A stretch of DNA of 64,000 nucleotides, from the NCBI GenBank assembly GCA_030147505.1, contig JASBVG010000073.1, positions 18,470-82,469 on the forward strand, in the 5' to 3' direction. This document shows positions 61,017 to 64,000 of the stretch, in pieces. This DNA comes from Tardiphaga sp. (GTDB lineage Bacteria > Pseudomonadota > Alphaproteobacteria > Rhizobiales > Xanthobacteraceae). Numbering within the stretch: the stretch's first letter is position 1; every line of letters begins with the position of its first letter. Both the position numbers and the translations under genes were made by a program. The notes under the pieces are model-generated. The model had not been told where the DNA came from, ran no database searches, and was given only the letters and a program-made list of their open reading frames with translations.

Positions 61017-61069
61017 ACCTGGTCGGCTTAGGGTCTTGCCATCGACAACCCTGACAAGGAGACCCGACC

Positions 61070-61672
61070 ATGACGGACGACATCGACACCTCCGGGCCCA
61101 AGGCCCTTCCCCCGCCGCAAAGCCGCTGGCGAATGTCCAGCGGCGCTATCGGCACGGGAGCGCTGGCGGCAGTGCTGATAGCAGGTGCTGCGCTCGGCGC
61201 CGGCGGTACGCGGCTTGCCCAGAACTGGCAGCCACAGAGCGTCATGCTCTTGCAACCCACGTCGATCGACAAAATGGCGGACCGAACCCCAGTCGCCATC
61301 AAGGGCGAGGTCGGCGACATCTTCGGCAACAAGTTTGTGATGCAGGATCCGAGCGGACGGGCTTTGGTTGATACCGGCCCGCGCGGCGAGGACCGCGCCG
61401 TGGTCGCCAAGGGCGAAACGGTCACCGTGCAGGGCCGCTTTGATCGTGGCGTGGTGCGCGCCGACCTGATCGCGCATGCCGATGGCCGCAACGAAGCCTT
61501 TGGCCCGCCAGACGGTCCGAAAGGCCCCAAAGGTCCAAAGGGCCCCAAGGGGCCGAAAGGCGGCCCCGACGCTCGCGCCGATCGCGGACCGCCTCCGCCG
61601 CCGCCACCGGGCGACCGGAATGGCCCCGAAGACGACGACGCACCGCCCCCACCGCCGCCGCGTGCGCGCTGA
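61070..61672 (+). CDS. Membrane-anchored BOF/OB-fold-like protein with collagen-like GPK tract and Pro-rich tail
   Basis: TM GAIGTGALAAVLIAGAALGAGG; OB-like TPVAIKGEVGDIFGNKFVMQDPSGRALVDTGPRGEDRAVVAKGETVTVQGRFDRGVVRADLIAHADG; GPKGPKGPKGPKGPKGG; poly-Pro. Confidence 0.75.
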   Translation: MTDDIDTSGPKALPPPQSRWRMSSGAIGTGALAAVLIAGAALGAGGTRLAQNWQPQSVMLLQPTSIDKMADRTPVAIKGEVGDIFGNKFVMQDPSGRALVDTGPRGEDRAVVAKGETVTVQGRFDRGVVRADLIAHADGRNEAFGPPDGPKGPKGPKGPKGPKGGPDARADRGPPPPPPPGDRNGPEDDDAPPPPPPRAR

Positions 61673-61726
61673 AACGATCTGCCGGATCTGAGCGTTCAGA
61701 TCCCGTCCAACCGAATAGCGAAAGAC

Positions 61727-62206
61727 ATGAGAATGCCCGATCACCGTACCACATCCATCAGCGGTAAAATCACCCACATCTTCGGCCACCGTTTCGTCGT
61801 CGAAACGAAGCACGGCGCCGTACTCGCCGATGTCACGCCAAAAGGCCTCGATCAACATTCACTGCGGATAGGCGACGAGGTCAGCCTCACAGGCGAGATG
61901 AAGCCGTCAGAGCTCAAGGTTTCGGAGCTTCGCGCGGGAAGCAAGACGATCACCATCGAACACAAGAAGAAGCCGCACGAGCATCATGCACATGCCGAAC
62001 CGCGTGTTGCCCTGACAGCAGCACGCGCCGCCGGTTTCGAGCCCCTCGGCGAACCGCGCCGCAAGCCGAAACATTTCGAGGTCCTGGGACGGCGCAACCA
62101 CACCTTGACCGAGTTGCACATCGAACTCGACGGACACATTCGTAAGACGAAGCCAGTCGAGGACCACGATCCGAAATGGAGCGAGGCGGTGCAGGCGTCG
62201 ATGTGA
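61727..62206 (+). CDS. OB-fold-like protein with His-rich linker and PepSY-like tail
   Basis: TSISGKITHIFGHRFVVETKHGAVLADVTPKGLDQHSLRIGDEVSLTGEMKPSELKVSELRAGSK aligns with the upstream protein's OB region; HEHHAHAEPR; no signal peptide. Confidence 0.75.
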   Translation: MRMPDHRTTSISGKITHIFGHRFVVETKHGAVLADVTPKGLDQHSLRIGDEVSLTGEMKPSELKVSELRAGSKTITIEHKKKPHEHHAHAEPRVALTAARAAGFEPLGEPRRKPKHFEVLGRRNHTLTELHIELDGHIRKTKPVEDHDPKWSEAVQASM

Positions 62207-62237
62207 TCCGCGATCACGAGATCATCTGTGCTCGCCG

Positions 62238-62675
62238 TCATGCCCGATAGGCGACGAGCACGGCCCCGCAGGCGATCAGGATGACGCCGAGCCAGTTCGG
62301 CAATGACAACTTCTCGCCGAGAAACAACACGGCGAACACAGCCACGAAGACGACACTGAGCTTGTCGATCGGCGCCACCCGCGCCGCATCGCCAAGCTTC
62401 AGTGCGCGGAAGTAACAGATCCACGACGCGCCGGTGGCGCAGCCGGACAGAACGAGGAAGACCCAGGTCTTTGTTGAGATTGTCGACGGCGACTGCCAGT
62501 GACCTGTGGCAATGACCATCAATCCCGCCGCAAACAGAATGACAATCGTGCGGATAAAGGTTGCGAAGTCGGAATTGACGTTCTCGACGCCGATCTTGGC
62601 GAAGATCGCCGTGAGCGCCGCAAAGGCTGCGGAGAGGACGGCCCAGAAAGGCCAGGTAAGGGTCAGGTTTTTCAT
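62238..62675 (-). CDS. Half-size EamA-family transporter
   Basis: 145 aa, ~5 TM; FWAVLSAAFAALTAIFAKIGVENVNSDFATFIRT; SVVFVAVFAVLFLGEKLSLPNWLGVILIACGAVLVAY. Confidence 0.88.
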   Translation of the reverse strand: MKNLTLTWPFWAVLSAAFAALTAIFAKIGVENVNSDFATFIRTIVILFAAGLMVIATGHWQSPSTISTKTWVFLVLSGCATGASWICYFRALKLGDAARVAPIDKLSVVFVAVFAVLFLGEKLSLPNWLGVILIACGAVLVAYRA

Positions 62676-62698
62676 CGATAGCGCACCCGCTTGTCAGC

Positions 62699-62789
62699 CG
62701 TCATTGCAAGGAGCTCGTGCGACGAAGCAATCCAGCCTGCGCCTGCGGTCCTCTGGATTGCTTCGTCGCTGACGCACCTCGCAATGACG
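62699..62789. repeat. Palindromic repeat (family B)
   Basis: CGTCATTGCAAGGAGCTCGTGCGACGAAGCAATCCAG...CTGGATTGCTTCGTCGCTGACGCACCTCGCAATGACG. Confidence 0.85.
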
Positions 62790-62810
62790 AGTTAAAACTT
62801 GGACAGAAAC

Positions 62811-62839
62811 AAAAAGGGCGGCCACGTGGCCGCCCTTTC
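62811..62839 (-). terminator. Rho-independent terminator of pckA
   Basis: Reverse strand AAAGGGCGGCCACGTGGCCGCCCTTTTT: perfect stem with T run. Confidence 0.85.
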
Positions 62840-62859
62840 CTATTCCAATTTCGCGACGC

Positions 62860-64000
<1,141 letters not shown>

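Noticed and set aside
61540-61570. GGGCCCCAAAGGTCC tandem DNA repeat as a CRISPR or regulatory array
   Set aside because: It is the coding sequence of the GPK protein repeat; no spacer structure

Overview
Alphaproteobacterial chromosomal window, high GC. The rpmH-rnpA-yidC-engB-argB-dapD-dapE and dnaX-ybaB-recR neighbourhoods and the repeat families suggest Bradyrhizobium/Rhodopseudomonas/Afipia-like bacteria (inference). Most of it is core genome: TRAP transporter locus, isocitrate lyase with its RamB/ScfR-like regulator, rpmH/rnpA/yidC, argB, dapDE, truA-fmt-def, recR, ybaB, dnaX, SRP RNA, nudC, phosphomannomutase, hrpB, polA, pyrE, glgP and pckA (cut by the window end). About 9.9-18.9 kb is an accessory-looking block. 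It holds LysR/GST and SDR gene remnants, an AraC/SDR divergent pair, and a molybdenum hydroxylase (IorAB-like) locus with a di-CXXCH protein and a two-component system; a tRNA-Arg lies at its right edge. The most interesting candidates are: (1) two adjacent paralogous BOF/OB-fold-like proteins, one membrane-anchored with a collagen-like GPK tract and one His-rich with a PepSY-like tail, divergent from a QseBC/PhoPQ-like two-component system (58.9-62.2 kb); (2) the IorAB + diheme + two-component cluster with a repeated upstream motif; (3) TTTACAA/TTGTAAA and GTATAATTTATAC operator-like sites; (4) a DUF1036-PG-binding-DUF1036 protein whose start abuts a palindromic repeat; (5) an orphan membrane gene inserted antisense in the dnaX-ybaB-recR operon; (6) a GIY-YIG gene with an apparent 1-nt frameshift. 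No CRISPR array, transposase, integrase or known defence system was seen. All calls are by reading; no database search was run.
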